Assembly (NCBI RefSeq): GCF_020991085.1
Contig: NZ_CP087719.1
Span: 5,007,001-5,071,000 of the forward strand
Direction of reading: 5' to 3'
DNA: 64,000 nt
Source of the DNA: Roseomonas sp. OT10
GTDB taxonomy: Bacteria; Pseudomonadota; Alphaproteobacteria; Acetobacterales; Acetobacteraceae
Every line of letters starts with the position of its first letter. Within the stretch, counting starts at the first letter, position 1. The position numbers and the translations under genes were made by a program. Positions 1-8,097 of this stretch are shown here, one piece after another. Below the pieces are notes generated by a model. The model saw only the letters and a program-made list of their open reading frames with translations. It did no database searches and was not told where the DNA came from.

Positions 1-643
1 GCGCCACCTCCCAGGCGAGCGGCGTGGCCTCGCGCGCGGCCATGCGGGCGCGCGCCTCCGCCTCCACCGCCGCCGCGTCGTGGCCATGGGCGCGGACGTA
101 GTAGCTCACGTAGTGCTCGAGCTGCCGGTACTGGCCCTGGCCCGGCGTGTGGTCGGTCAGCGAGACCAGGTGCACCAGCTCCCGCCCCACCAGCTCCCGC
201 AGCACGGGCTCGGCGCGCGCGTTGGTCACCTCGAAGCGGGCGTGCACGCGCAGGTCCACCAGCAGCCCGTCGCGCGCGGCCATCACCGCCTCGACGATGC
301 CGCGCGCCTTCTCCTCGGAACGCAGGTGGCCGCGGTCGCGGGTCTCGGCGAAGGAGACGCCGGCATAGGCGGTGGTGACGCCGGAGGCGGCGAGGCGGCG
401 GTCCAGCTCGGCCACCGCGACGGGCAGCGGGAAGGGGGCGCCGGGGCGCGGCTCCACCTCCTTCTCGATCATGTCGCCATGCAGGTCGACGAGGCCCGGG
501 ATCAGCGTCAGCCCGCGCCCGTCGATCGCGGGACCGGGGGCCTCGCCCTCGGCGATGGCGGCGACGGTGCCGCCCTCGATCCGCACCGCGCCGCGCGCGA
601 CGACCTGATCCGGCAGGACCAGCCGCAGGTTACCCAGCCACAT
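1..643 (-). CDS. phnM: PhnM, alkylphosphonate utilisation amidohydrolase (3' end outside window)
   Basis: Metal-dependent hydrolase of the C-P lyase pathway; the family splits diphosphate from 5-triphosphoribosyl 1-alkylphosphonate. About 214 N-terminal residues are visible and the C-terminus lies beyond the window edge. After a short beta-rich N-terminus it shows the PhnM signature PGLVDLHGDMIEKEVEPRPG near residues 44-63 (HxD metal site), then AELDRRLAASGVTTAYAGVS, typical of this subfamily. The ATG at 643 overlaps the last 14 bases of phnF, so the two are probably translationally coupled. Ordinary dihydroorotase-like amidohydrolases are the alternative, but the HGDMIEKE block and the phnF neighbour favour PhnM. 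Confidence 0.88.
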   Translation of the reverse strand, partial: MWLGNLRLVLPDQVVARGAVRIEGGTVAAIAEGEAPGPAIDGRGLTLIPGLVDLHGDMIEKEVEPRPGAPFPLPVAVAELDRRLAASGVTTAYAGVSFAETRDRGHLRSEEKARGIVEAVMAARDGLLVDLRVHARFEVTNARAEPVLRELVGRELVHLVSLTDHTPGQGQYRQLEHYVSYYVRAHGHDAAAVEAEARARMAAREATPLAWEVA

Positions 644-1397
644 CGGCGGCATCTCCGTCACGGCCGAGCAGGGCCGAATTGTCGATCGAAAGCTGCACCC
701 GCGCCCCGGCCCAGACCGTCTCCGACCAGGCGATGGGCACGCCGGACAGGTCCGCATCCACCTTGCAGACCACCAGCACCGGGTCGGTCGCGGCCTGGTC
801 GAGGTGGCGCGCCTCCCCGGCGCTGGGCAGGCGGGTGGTGATGGTGGAGGTGAGGCGCAGGTAGTCGGCCACGCCATAGGCGGCGAGCACCCTGCTGATG
901 CCGTCCCCGTCCCGGAACGCCTCCAGCAGCCCGGGGAAGCGGCGGGCGGGGTAGCAGGCGGTGGAGAGGTTGACCGGCGCGCCGTCGGCGAGGCCGAGGC
1001 GGCGCAGGCAGTGCACCGGCTCCCCTTCCGGCAGCCGCAGCGCCAGGGCCACGCCCGGCGGGGCGGGGATGTCGATCCCGGACAGGAGGGTGCCGGAGGG
1101 CTCGCGCCCCTGTTCCAGCAGGTTCTGCGAGAAGCGGGTCCGCTCCGACAGCCGGTAGTCCAGCACCCCGGCAGGGCGGACATAGCTGCCGCTGCCGTGC
1201 CGGATGCTGACCAGCCCCTGCGTCTCCAGCGCCTCCAAGGCGCGGCGGACGCTGTGCCGGCCGACGCCGAAGCGGGACATCAGGGCCGTCTCGGTCGGCA
1301 GCCGCGCCCCGGGGGCGAGGCGGCCATCGCGGATCTCCGCCAGCAGCGCGGACCGGATCCGGTGCCAGAGGGCCTTGTCGGGAGGATCGGAGGTCAT
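630..1397 (-). CDS. phnF: PhnF-like GntR-family transcriptional regulator
   Basis: GntR/HutC-type regulator, 255 residues from the ATG at 1397. An N-terminal winged helix (about residues 6-75; LPTETALMSRFGVGRHSVRR is the recognition region) is followed by a UTRA ligand-binding domain (about 85-245; VHCLRRLGLADGAPVNLST, IAWSETVW). Length and layout match PhnF, which represses C-P lyase genes and senses a phosphonate-related ligand. It overlaps phnM downstream, supporting this assignment. In-frame codons continue upstream to 1655, but that stretch is Pro/Gly/Arg-rich and does not look like protein, so the start just ahead of the HTH is preferred. Confidence 0.85.
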   Translation of the reverse strand: MTSDPPDKALWHRIRSALLAEIRDGRLAPGARLPTETALMSRFGVGRHSVRRALEALETQGLVSIRHGSGSYVRPAGVLDYRLSERTRFSQNLLEQGREPSGTLLSGIDIPAPPGVALALRLPEGEPVHCLRRLGLADGAPVNLSTACYPARRFPGLLEAFRDGDGISRVLAAYGVADYLRLTSTITTRLPSAGEARHLDQAATDPVLVVCKVDADLSGVPIAWSETVWAGARVQLSIDNSALLGRDGDAADVAG

Positions 1398-1591
1398 GGT
1401 GTGGCCACAGGATAGGACCGGCGATGATTCATTCGGATGACTTTCGGCTGACAATCCCGTGACATTCCGGCCCGGCCCCCACCGCCCCGGTGGGAACGAA
1501 TCCTCCTCCCGCGCGCTGTGAGGGCCAGAGCCGGGCCGATCCGATCGGCGGGCGGCGGTGGGCCAGGAGCAGGGAGGCCGTCGGCAGCGGC

Positions 1592-2419
1592 ATGGACAAC
1601 CGCACGGAGACACGAAACCTGCGCCCGCCGCCGCCGGAGGAGGCCCCGCCGCCACCGGCCGGCCGCAGCGCCTCGCCCCGCCGGCGCCGGGCCGGCTGGG
1701 TGGTGGCGGGGCTGGTCGTCGCGCTGGTCGCCGGCCTGCTGCTCGACCGTCTTTTCATGGTCCGCCCCGGGGCGACGGAGCGGGTCGTGATCTCTCGCGG
1801 CGGCGAGGTCATGGCGGTCTACGGCCCCGGCCAGGACCGCTGGGTCAATCCCTGGTCGCTCCGCCGCACGGTCTTCGACACCGCCCTGGTGATGGCCGAC
1901 CGCTCATCCGACAGCCGCGGCATGACGGCGGTGAGCGCCGAGGGCTACACCGCCACGGTCTTCGGCGCCGCCTTCTGGCGCGAGGGCACCGAGGAGGACA
2001 TCCGCTGGCGCTATGCCCATACCCGCAGCCCGCTGACCATGATGCCGCAGCTCATGGCGGGCGCGGTGCAGGCGGTGCTGGGCCAGTTCGGGCTGGAGCG
2101 CGCCATCCGCGACAATGCCGCCTTCCAGGAGGCGCTGACCGCCGACCTCCGCGCCCGGGCCCGGGCGCTGCTGCATGTGGAGGTGGTGTCCTTCGTGGTG
2201 ACGGGGATCGATCCCGGCGACGCGTTCCGGCGCGTGGTGGCGGAACGCGAGCTGGGCAAGGCCCGCGCCGCCTCGGTCGCGCTGTCGCCCGCCCTGGGCG
2301 GCGGCCCCGCCGCGCTGGAGGTGGAGCGGATCCGCCAGTGGGACGGGCGCGGCGTGATCCCGCCGGAGCTGCGCGCGCCGGTGCCGGAAGAGCCCCGGGA
2401 AGGGACGGCGGGGCGCTGA
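1592..2419 (+). CDS. SPFH/band-7-like single-pass membrane protein
   Basis: 275-residue protein from the ATG at 1592. A cytoplasmic N-terminus rich in Pro and Arg (about 1-33) leads to one hydrophobic segment (WVVAGLVVALVAGLLLDRLF, about 35-54). The rest resembles the SPFH/HflC region: ATERVVISRGGEVMAVYGPG, then a beta-rich stretch with EGYTATVFGAAFW, then a helical section ending in RVVAERELGKARA, where HflC proteins have their ER-rich helix. HflK/HflC regulate membrane proteases such as FtsH, but no hflK partner or protease gene is adjacent, so the role here is unknown. Assignment rests on pattern resemblance only. Confidence 0.55.
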   Translation: MDNRTETRNLRPPPPEEAPPPPAGRSASPRRRRAGWVVAGLVVALVAGLLLDRLFMVRPGATERVVISRGGEVMAVYGPGQDRWVNPWSLRRTVFDTALVMADRSSDSRGMTAVSAEGYTATVFGAAFWREGTEEDIRWRYAHTRSPLTMMPQLMAGAVQAVLGQFGLERAIRDNAAFQEALTADLRARARALLHVEVVSFVVTGIDPGDAFRRVVAERELGKARAASVALSPALGGGPAALEVERIRQWDGRGVIPPELRAPVPEEPREGTAGR

Positions 2420-2440
2420 CCCCCCCCGGCGAGGGGCGCG

Positions 2441-2626
2441 TCAGCCCTGCCGGGGCCAGGGCAGGCGGAAGGCGACCAGGGGCTCCTCCGCCGCCGGGCG
2501 GGGGACGCGCACGACCTGCAGGGCGCTTTCCATGGCGGCGACGGTCGCCTCCATCCGCTTCGCATCCTCGGGCGAGAGGCGCAGGCCGAGGGCGCGCAGC
2601 CGGGCCTCGAAGGGGGTCTCGCTCAT
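2441..2626 (-). CDS. AtzG-like small subunit (DUF4089 type) of an amidase complex
   Basis: Small 61-residue protein, largely helical, resembling the GatC-like AtzG/DUF4089 group that accompanies AtzE-type amidases. Its start at 2626 overlaps the amidase stop by four bases (ATGA), so the two are co-translated. In the AtzE/AtzG complex of cyanuric acid catabolism the small subunit stabilises the amidase; the same structural role is inferred here. The hydrophobic spacing RLSPEDAKRMEATVAAMESA fits the GatC-like helical pair. Short length limits certainty. Confidence 0.65.
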   Translation of the reverse strand: MSETPFEARLRALGLRLSPEDAKRMEATVAAMESALQVVRVPRPAAEEPLVAFRLPWPRQG

Positions 2627-4050
2627 GCCGCCGTTCCTTCCAGGGCGATGGCGGGCCGGCGCCCGCGCGTGCCCAGCGCCTGTTCCATCGCCGCGCCGAC
2701 CTTCAGCACCAGCGCGTCCTCGAAGGGGCGGCCGCCGATATGCAGGCCGATGGGCAGGCCGGCCGGGTCGAAGCCGTTGCAGACGGACAGGGCGGGCCAG
2801 CCCAGCAGGTTGTGCGGCCGGTTGAAGAAGGCGGAGCCGTTGCCGCTGCCGAAGATGTCCTCGCCGATCGGCGAGGCCACCTGGCGGGAGGTGGGGAAGA
2901 CCAGGATGTCCACCTCGCGCATCACCGCCGCCGCTTCCGTCACCAGCCGGGTGCGGTGGCGCTGGGCGTTGACGTAGTCGGGCGCGGGGACGAAGGCGCC
3001 GGCCATCAGCCGCTCCCGGCCATAGGCGCCGTAGAGCTCCGGCGTGGCGCGCAGCCATTCCGCGTGGATGGCGTGAGATTCCGAGCGCGAGATCAGCAGC
3101 CCGACCGAGGCCCAGGTGCCGAAGGGCGCCAGCGTCACGTCGCGGAGGCTGGCGCCCAGGTCGCGCAGGGCGCGGAGCGAATCCTCCATGGCCGCGAGGA
3201 CCGCCGGCTCGCAGGCCACATCCTCCTCGTAGAAGTGGCGCACCACGCCGACGCGCAGCCCGGCGAGGCCCTTCTCCGCCCCCTCGGCGCAGGCGGCGGC
3301 GTAGTCGGGGATCGCCACCTCCGCGCTGCCGGGATCGCGCGGGTCGTAGCCCGCAAGCGCCTGGAGCAGCAGGGCGCAGTCCTCGGCCGTCCAGGCCATC
3401 GGCCCGGCATGGTCGAGCGAGAAGGCCAGCGGCAGCACGCCGCGCCGGCTGACCAGCCCGTAGGTCGGCTTGTGCCCGGCGATGCCGCACCAGGCGGCGG
3501 GGCCGCGGATCGAGCCGCCCGTGTCCGAGCCCAGCGCCGCCGGCAGCATCCCCGCCGCGACCGCGACCGCCGAGCCGGTGGAGGAGCCGGTCGGGTCGCG
3601 CTCCGTGTCCCAGGGGTTGCGCGAGGGCGGCCAGGGCAGGTCGAAGGAGGTGCCGCCGACGGCGAACTCCCAGGTGTTCAGCTTGGCCGGGATCACCGCC
3701 CCTGCCGCGCGGAGGCGGCGCACCGTCTCCGCATCCTCCAGCGGCACGTGATCGCGGAACAGCGCGGAGCCGCCGGTGGTGGGCACGCCCTCCGTCTCGT
3801 AGATGTCCTTGAGCCCGACGGGGATGCCGTGCAGCGGGCCGCGCCAGCGCCCGGCGGCGATCTCCGCCTCCGCCGCACGGGCCTCGGCCATCGCCGCCTC
3901 GCGCATCGGGGCGATGACCGTGCAGAGCCGCCCGTCCAGCGCGTCGATGCGGGCGAAGCAGTGCTCCGCCAGCTCCACCGGGGAGAGGCGGCGCATCCGG
4001 ATCAGGCGAGACAGCTCCGCGACGGTGGCGAAGTGCAGGGGGGCGCTCAT
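2623..4050 (-). CDS. AtzE-like amidase (amidase signature family)
   Basis: 475-residue amidase-signature hydrolase. The Ser-cisSer-Lys triad is visible: Lys81 in GLKD, Ser156 in the GSSTGSA loop, and nucleophile Ser180 in GSDTGGSIRGP; the 24-residue gap between the serines is the family norm. Family members hydrolyse amides, ureas or Glu/Asp-tRNA amides; the adjacent AtzG-like subunit suggests the AtzE/biuret-type branch rather than GatA, since no gatB or gatC is nearby. It is flanked by a four-base overlap on each side (solute-binding protein upstream, AtzG-like downstream), giving a tight three-gene operon that probably imports and cleaves a small amide. Substrate unknown. Confidence 0.82.
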   Translation of the reverse strand: MSAPLHFATVAELSRLIRMRRLSPVELAEHCFARIDALDGRLCTVIAPMREAAMAEARAAEAEIAAGRWRGPLHGIPVGLKDIYETEGVPTTGGSALFRDHVPLEDAETVRRLRAAGAVIPAKLNTWEFAVGGTSFDLPWPPSRNPWDTERDPTGSSTGSAVAVAAGMLPAALGSDTGGSIRGPAAWCGIAGHKPTYGLVSRRGVLPLAFSLDHAGPMAWTAEDCALLLQALAGYDPRDPGSAEVAIPDYAAACAEGAEKGLAGLRVGVVRHFYEEDVACEPAVLAAMEDSLRALRDLGASLRDVTLAPFGTWASVGLLISRSESHAIHAEWLRATPELYGAYGRERLMAGAFVPAPDYVNAQRHRTRLVTEAAAVMREVDILVFPTSRQVASPIGEDIFGSGNGSAFFNRPHNLLGWPALSVCNGFDPAGLPIGLHIGGRPFEDALVLKVGAAMEQALGTRGRRPAIALEGTAA

Positions 4051-5678
4051 CGCTTGTCCACCGTGGCGAGATCCTGGAACCAGCTCTGCGCCGAGACGAA
4101 ACCGGTCACGTTGCGCGCCATGGCCCGCGGGTTGAGGTCGTGCACGATGTAGAGCCAGGGCGCCGCGTCGACCAGCCGCTCATGCGCGCGGGTCAGCGCG
4201 GCGTTCGCCGTCGCCGGGTCGGTCGCCGTCTCGACCTGGGCGAAGGCCGCCTCGAAGCCGGGATCGTCGAAGCCGCCCGCATTCTGCCCGCGCGGCGCGA
4301 TGGCGGAGGCGAGGAACCAGCGCGCCATCACCGAGGGGTCGGAGGAGACGAGCGAGATGTTCAGCGCATCCGCCCCCAGCCAGGCGGGGCTGTCCACCGC
4401 CGAGCGCAGGCCGGTGAGCAGGGTGTTCCACTCCACCGTGCGGAACTCCACCTGCACGCCGCAATGCTCGCGCAGCGATTCCTGCAGCGCCTCGTTCATC
4501 GGCAGCGGCAGCATCTGGCCGGAGCCGGAGGTGGAGATGCCCACCGTCAGCTTCAGTGGCCGCTGCGGGCCGTACCCCGCCTCGGCCAGCAGCGCCTTCC
4601 CCTTCGCGGGGTCCAGGCGGTACTGGTTCTGCGGATTGCCGAAGAGCGGGTTGGAGCGGTTGTAGAAGCCCACCGCCGGCTCCGCCGTGCCGTTCAGCAG
4701 CCCGACCAGACCGTCGCGGTCCACGCAGTAGTTCAGCGCCTGCCGCACGCGCAGGTCGGCGGCGGGGCTGCTCGCTCTGCCGATGGCGAAGATCCAGGGC
4801 CAGACATGCGGGTAGGAGTTGGTGACGACGCTGAACCCGGCCTGCTTCAGCGAGGGGATGCCGTCGGGCGGCGGTACCTCGATCCAGTCCACCTGCCCGG
4901 AGCGCAGGCCGGCGAGGCGGGTGTTCGCCTCCGGGATCGGCAGCAGCAGCACGCGGTCCAGCTTCGCCCGGCGCGGCACGTCCCAGTAGCCGTCGAAGCG
5001 CGACAGCTCCACGCTCTGGCGCGGGGTGAAGCGGGTGATGCGGAAGGGGCCGGTGCCGGCCGCGCCGGTCTGCGCCACCTTCGCCCAGTCGCGCCCCGCA
5101 TCCTCCCACGATTTCGGCGAGGCGAAGAGGATCACCGTGCTGATGTAGGGGAAGTAGGAGATCGGCCGCGGCGTGGTGAACTCCACCGTGCGGTCGTCCA
5201 CCTTGCGGTAGCCCGCGACCATGCCGGAAAGCCGCCCGCGGGTGATGGCCGCCCCCTGCGGCTCGGCCTGCGGCGCGCCGTCCTTGAGGAAGCGGTCCAG
5301 GTTCCAGATCACCGCATCGGCGTTGAAGGGCGTGCCGTCGTGGAAGGTGACGCCCTGGCGCAGGGTGAAGCGCCAGATCTTCGGGTCGGCCGGGTCCTGC
5401 GCCCAGCTCTCGGCCAGTCCAGGCTTCAGCGGCGCCGGCACGTCGGCGCGCGAGAGGTCCCACAGCACCAGGCTCTCGAAGACCGGGTAGCCGAGGAAGC
5501 GCATCCCTTCGTAGCCGTTGTTCGGCATGCCTGTGATGGTGGGCACGTCCGCCGCCGTCATGGCGATGCGCAGGACGCCGGGCTGGCCCTGCGCCACGGC
5601 CTCGCGCGGCGCCGCGAGGCTCGCGGCAAGCGTGACGCCGATGCCCAGCAGGGCGGCCGTGATCCTCGATGTCCTCAC
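4047..5678 (-). CDS. ABC transporter substrate-binding protein, family 5 (peptide/nickel type)
   Basis: Periplasmic receptor of the SBP_bac_5 family, 543 residues from a GTG at 5678. Residues 1-28 form a signal peptide (ITAALLGIGVTLAASLAAP, cleavage near AVAQG). The mature protein has the family core: LRQGVTFHDGTPFNADAVIW near the N-terminal lobe, GTGPFRITRFTP, and a C-terminal lobe ending near SWFQDL. It opens the operon with the amidase and AtzG-like subunit, overlapping the amidase start by four bases. No permease or ATPase gene follows, so it must use a transporter encoded elsewhere. Codons extend upstream in frame, but only the GTG immediately precedes the signal peptide. Confidence 0.85.
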   Translation of the reverse strand: MRTSRITAALLGIGVTLAASLAAPREAVAQGQPGVLRIAMTAADVPTITGMPNNGYEGMRFLGYPVFESLVLWDLSRADVPAPLKPGLAESWAQDPADPKIWRFTLRQGVTFHDGTPFNADAVIWNLDRFLKDGAPQAEPQGAAITRGRLSGMVAGYRKVDDRTVEFTTPRPISYFPYISTVILFASPKSWEDAGRDWAKVAQTGAAGTGPFRITRFTPRQSVELSRFDGYWDVPRRAKLDRVLLLPIPEANTRLAGLRSGQVDWIEVPPPDGIPSLKQAGFSVVTNSYPHVWPWIFAIGRASSPAADLRVRQALNYCVDRDGLVGLLNGTAEPAVGFYNRSNPLFGNPQNQYRLDPAKGKALLAEAGYGPQRPLKLTVGISTSGSGQMLPLPMNEALQESLREHCGVQVEFRTVEWNTLLTGLRSAVDSPAWLGADALNISLVSSDPSVMARWFLASAIAPRGQNAGGFDDPGFEAAFAQVETATDPATANAALTRAHERLVDAAPWLYIVHDLNPRAMARNVTGFVSAQSWFQDLATVDKR

Positions 5679-5840
5679 GCTGTGCGGCTCCCTGTCCCGA
5701 TGAAGGCGCGGCGTCGTGGCGGCGCGGCCCCCGGGGCTTTGCAAGCCGCATGCCTCCCGCCGCTCCCCCCCCATCCGGGGCGGCGCGCTTGCCCGTGGCG
5801 GGCGCGCGGGGTGTGATCCGGCATCCCTGGCGGCGAGGAC

Positions 5841-7118
5841 ATGCAGCGCGTCGGCATCCGCACCTGGAATCCGCTGCGCAACTGCGGCGATGCCGTCGCC
5901 GCCTGGCTGCTGCGCGACGTGCTCGGCCTCGCCGCGGTCGCGGTGCCGCCGGGGCAGGAGCACGTGCTGCCGATCGGCAGCATCCTGTGGCTGGCGACGG
6001 CCGCCTCGCATGCCTGGGGGGTGGGGCTGCACCGGCCGGATGCGGCAATGCCGCCGCTGGCCCCCGGCCGGATCGCCGCCCTGCGGGGGCGGCGGACCGT
6101 CGCGGCGCTGCGCGCCGGCGGGCTGCGCGTGCCGGAGGTGCCGCTGGGGGATCCGGGCGTCCTGGTCGCCCGGCTGCCGCAGGTCCGGGCCTGGCAGGAG
6201 GAGGTGCGGCGCGACGGCTTCCGCCATCGCGCCGCGCTGGTGCCGCACTGGTCCATGACCGGCCACCCCGCCTTCCGCGGTTTCCCCGGCCTGGGCGACG
6301 ACGTGACCCTGGTGGACATGCGCACCGATGGGCTGGAGCCGCTGCGCCGGATCATCGGCGCCGAGGTGGTGCTGTCGCAGAGCCTGCACGGGCTGGTCTT
6401 CGCCGAGGCGCTGGGGCGGCCGAGCCTGTGGCTGGGCGATCCGGCGGACGTCGCGGGCCGCTTCAAGTTCGAGGACTGGTACGGCGAGGTGGACAACCCC
6501 CCCCGCGCCCCCTGGCCGCTGGACCGGCTGGGGCGCGACGACCTGGCCCGGGCGGAGCCGCGCGCACCGCGCGTGGACGCCGCGGCGCTGGTCGCCGCCT
6601 TCCCGCGCGCGGCCCGGCTGCCGCCCCGGCCGGGGGCGGTGGGGTTCGAGGCCGCCCGGCGGGCCTCGCCCGTGACCACCGTGGTGGAGGGGTTGCTGGG
6701 GCCGGAGCCCCGGCCGCTCGCCGCCCTGCCGCCCGGCGCGGCCGGCCGCCTGTCGCACGGGCTGGGCCGGGCGCTGGACGCCCTCTACGCCGGCTGGGAC
6801 GAGCGGCCCTTCACCCTGCTGCACCGCCCCGGCTGGCGGCCGCCGCCCGGGCTGGCGGTGCAGCTGCGCGCTTATCTGGAGCAGCGTCCGGTGGAGCTCG
6901 TCTCCGTGCTCGACCCGGCCCACCGGGCACGCCTGCCCGGCCCGCCGATGCCCGCGGGCGAGTGGGCGGGGTGGGCGGTGGCGCCGGGCCTGGCGGTGCT
7001 GGGCGACGCGCTGATGCTGCGGCCCGGTGGCGATGGCCGCCTGGATGCGCGGATCGACGCCATCTTCGTCCCGCCCGTCGCCGGCCCGATCGGGGGCCCG
7101 CCTCCGGCACCGGGTTGA
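5841..7118 (+). CDS. Polysaccharide pyruvyl transferase-like protein
   Basis: 425-residue protein starting at the ATG at 5841. The first ~240 residues resemble the polysaccharide pyruvyl transferase family: an N-terminal NPLRNCGDAV loop where these enzymes have NxGD, and near residue 180 the signature VVLSQSLHGLVFAEALGRPS, the family's [ST]xHG.IFA..LG.P motif. Such enzymes move pyruvate from phosphoenolpyruvate onto sugars of exopolysaccharides or cell-wall polymers. The C-terminal ~180 residues (from about 245) are not recognised and contain GWRPPPGLAV and DLARAEP segments. No glycosyltransferase or capsule gene is adjacent, so target and pathway are unknown. Confidence 0.72.
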   Translation: MQRVGIRTWNPLRNCGDAVAAWLLRDVLGLAAVAVPPGQEHVLPIGSILWLATAASHAWGVGLHRPDAAMPPLAPGRIAALRGRRTVAALRAGGLRVPEVPLGDPGVLVARLPQVRAWQEEVRRDGFRHRAALVPHWSMTGHPAFRGFPGLGDDVTLVDMRTDGLEPLRRIIGAEVVLSQSLHGLVFAEALGRPSLWLGDPADVAGRFKFEDWYGEVDNPPRAPWPLDRLGRDDLARAEPRAPRVDAAALVAAFPRAARLPPRPGAVGFEAARRASPVTTVVEGLLGPEPRPLAALPPGAAGRLSHGLGRALDALYAGWDERPFTLLHRPGWRPPPGLAVQLRAYLEQRPVELVSVLDPAHRARLPGPPMPAGEWAGWAVAPGLAVLGDALMLRPGGDGRLDARIDAIFVPPVAGPIGGPPPAPG

Positions 7119-7249
7119 ACGGCGTCTTCGCCGCCGCGCGCAGGGTGCCGAAGCCGGCCTCGCGCAGCACCGCCAGGGCCGGCGCCGGCCCCCGGCCGGG
7201 CGAGGCGGACCGCGCGGCTGCGGGCGTCATGCGTCCCGGCGCGTGACGG

Positions 7250-7266
7250 GCGCCGGCCTCCGGCGC
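7250..7266. terminator. Possible hairpin between convergent genes
   Basis: Arms GCGCCGG and CCGGCGC pair perfectly around a CCT loop. It lies in the 225 bp gap between two convergent genes (ends at 7118 and 7344). No U-tract follows on either strand, and in such G+C-rich DNA short perfect hairpins arise by chance, so this is only a candidate. Confidence 0.25.
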
Positions 7267-7343
7267 GGGCCGCCTGGCCCGGGCGAGGGGAGGTGGCCCG
7301 CCTTGCGTCCCGGTCCCGGCCCGGCCCGGCCCCTTCCGTGGGG

Positions 7344-7907
7344 CTAGCGCCGCCGGCCGCGCGAGGTCCAGCTCGGGTGGCTCGCCTCCTGCGCCACGGC
7401 CTGCGCCGCCTCGTCCACCAGGCGCAGGCGCGGCAGGTCGTCCAGCCGGGCCAGCGTGCCCTCGCCGCCCAGGGTGAAGCCCGGCACGGCCAGCGCCGCC
7501 GCCGCCGCCGCGCGGTCGTCGCGCCGCAGGGCGGTGAAGGCGGCGTAGAAGGCGCCCATCGCCACCTCCGGCGGGACGGAGGGCGCGACCCCCAGCGCCT
7601 CGCGCATCTGCGCCCGCGCCATGCGCAGCCGGGGCTGCAGCAGCGGGTCGACATCCACCTGCCACAGCGGCTCGACTTCGGCGGCGCGGGCGAGCTGCTC
7701 CACCCGGAAGGCGGCCAGCGCCGCGGCGGTGGGCTGGCCGGCGAGCTGGCCGGTGCGGCCGAAATCCCACGGCGCCGACAGCGCCCCCGCCCGGACCGGA
7801 TCCCCCAGGCCGAACAGGTAGGGCTGCGACGGGTCGGTGGAGCAGCCGGCGCCGGCCAGGGTGGCAAGGCCCAGCGCGGCGGCAAGGAGCGGGCGGAATC
7901 GTGTCAT
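7344..7907 (-). CDS. Secreted lipoprotein of unknown function
   Basis: 187 residues. N-terminus MTRFRPLLAAALGLATLAGAGC is a lipoprotein signal peptide with a lipobox (AGAGC, Cys22), so the mature protein should be lipid-anchored in the cell envelope. The mature part is mostly helical with Ala-rich stretches (QLARAAEVEPLWQVD, RRDDRAAAAAALAVPGF) and no recognised domain. It faces the pyruvyl transferase-like gene and is divergent from hisZ, with no operon partner. Confidence 0.72.
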   Translation of the reverse strand: MTRFRPLLAAALGLATLAGAGCSTDPSQPYLFGLGDPVRAGALSAPWDFGRTGQLAGQPTAAALAAFRVEQLARAAEVEPLWQVDVDPLLQPRLRMARAQMREALGVAPSVPPEVAMGAFYAAFTALRRDDRAAAAAALAVPGFTLGGEGTLARLDDLPRLRLVDEAAQAVAQEASHPSWTSRGRRR

Positions 7908-8097
7908 GCCGGCATTCTGGGCAAGCCGGCCGGCAGCGCACAACGCGCCCGGGCCGATTGTCACACTCGGGTGGCCGCCTCCGGGCGGGCATGCGCCGCG
8001 CGGCGGCCGCAACCCAGGGCTCGGCGCTCCGGCCTTGCCGCGCGCGCCCGTGCCTGTCACACAGCCGCGCCCTCGGAGCCAGGAGGAGGGGAAGGCC

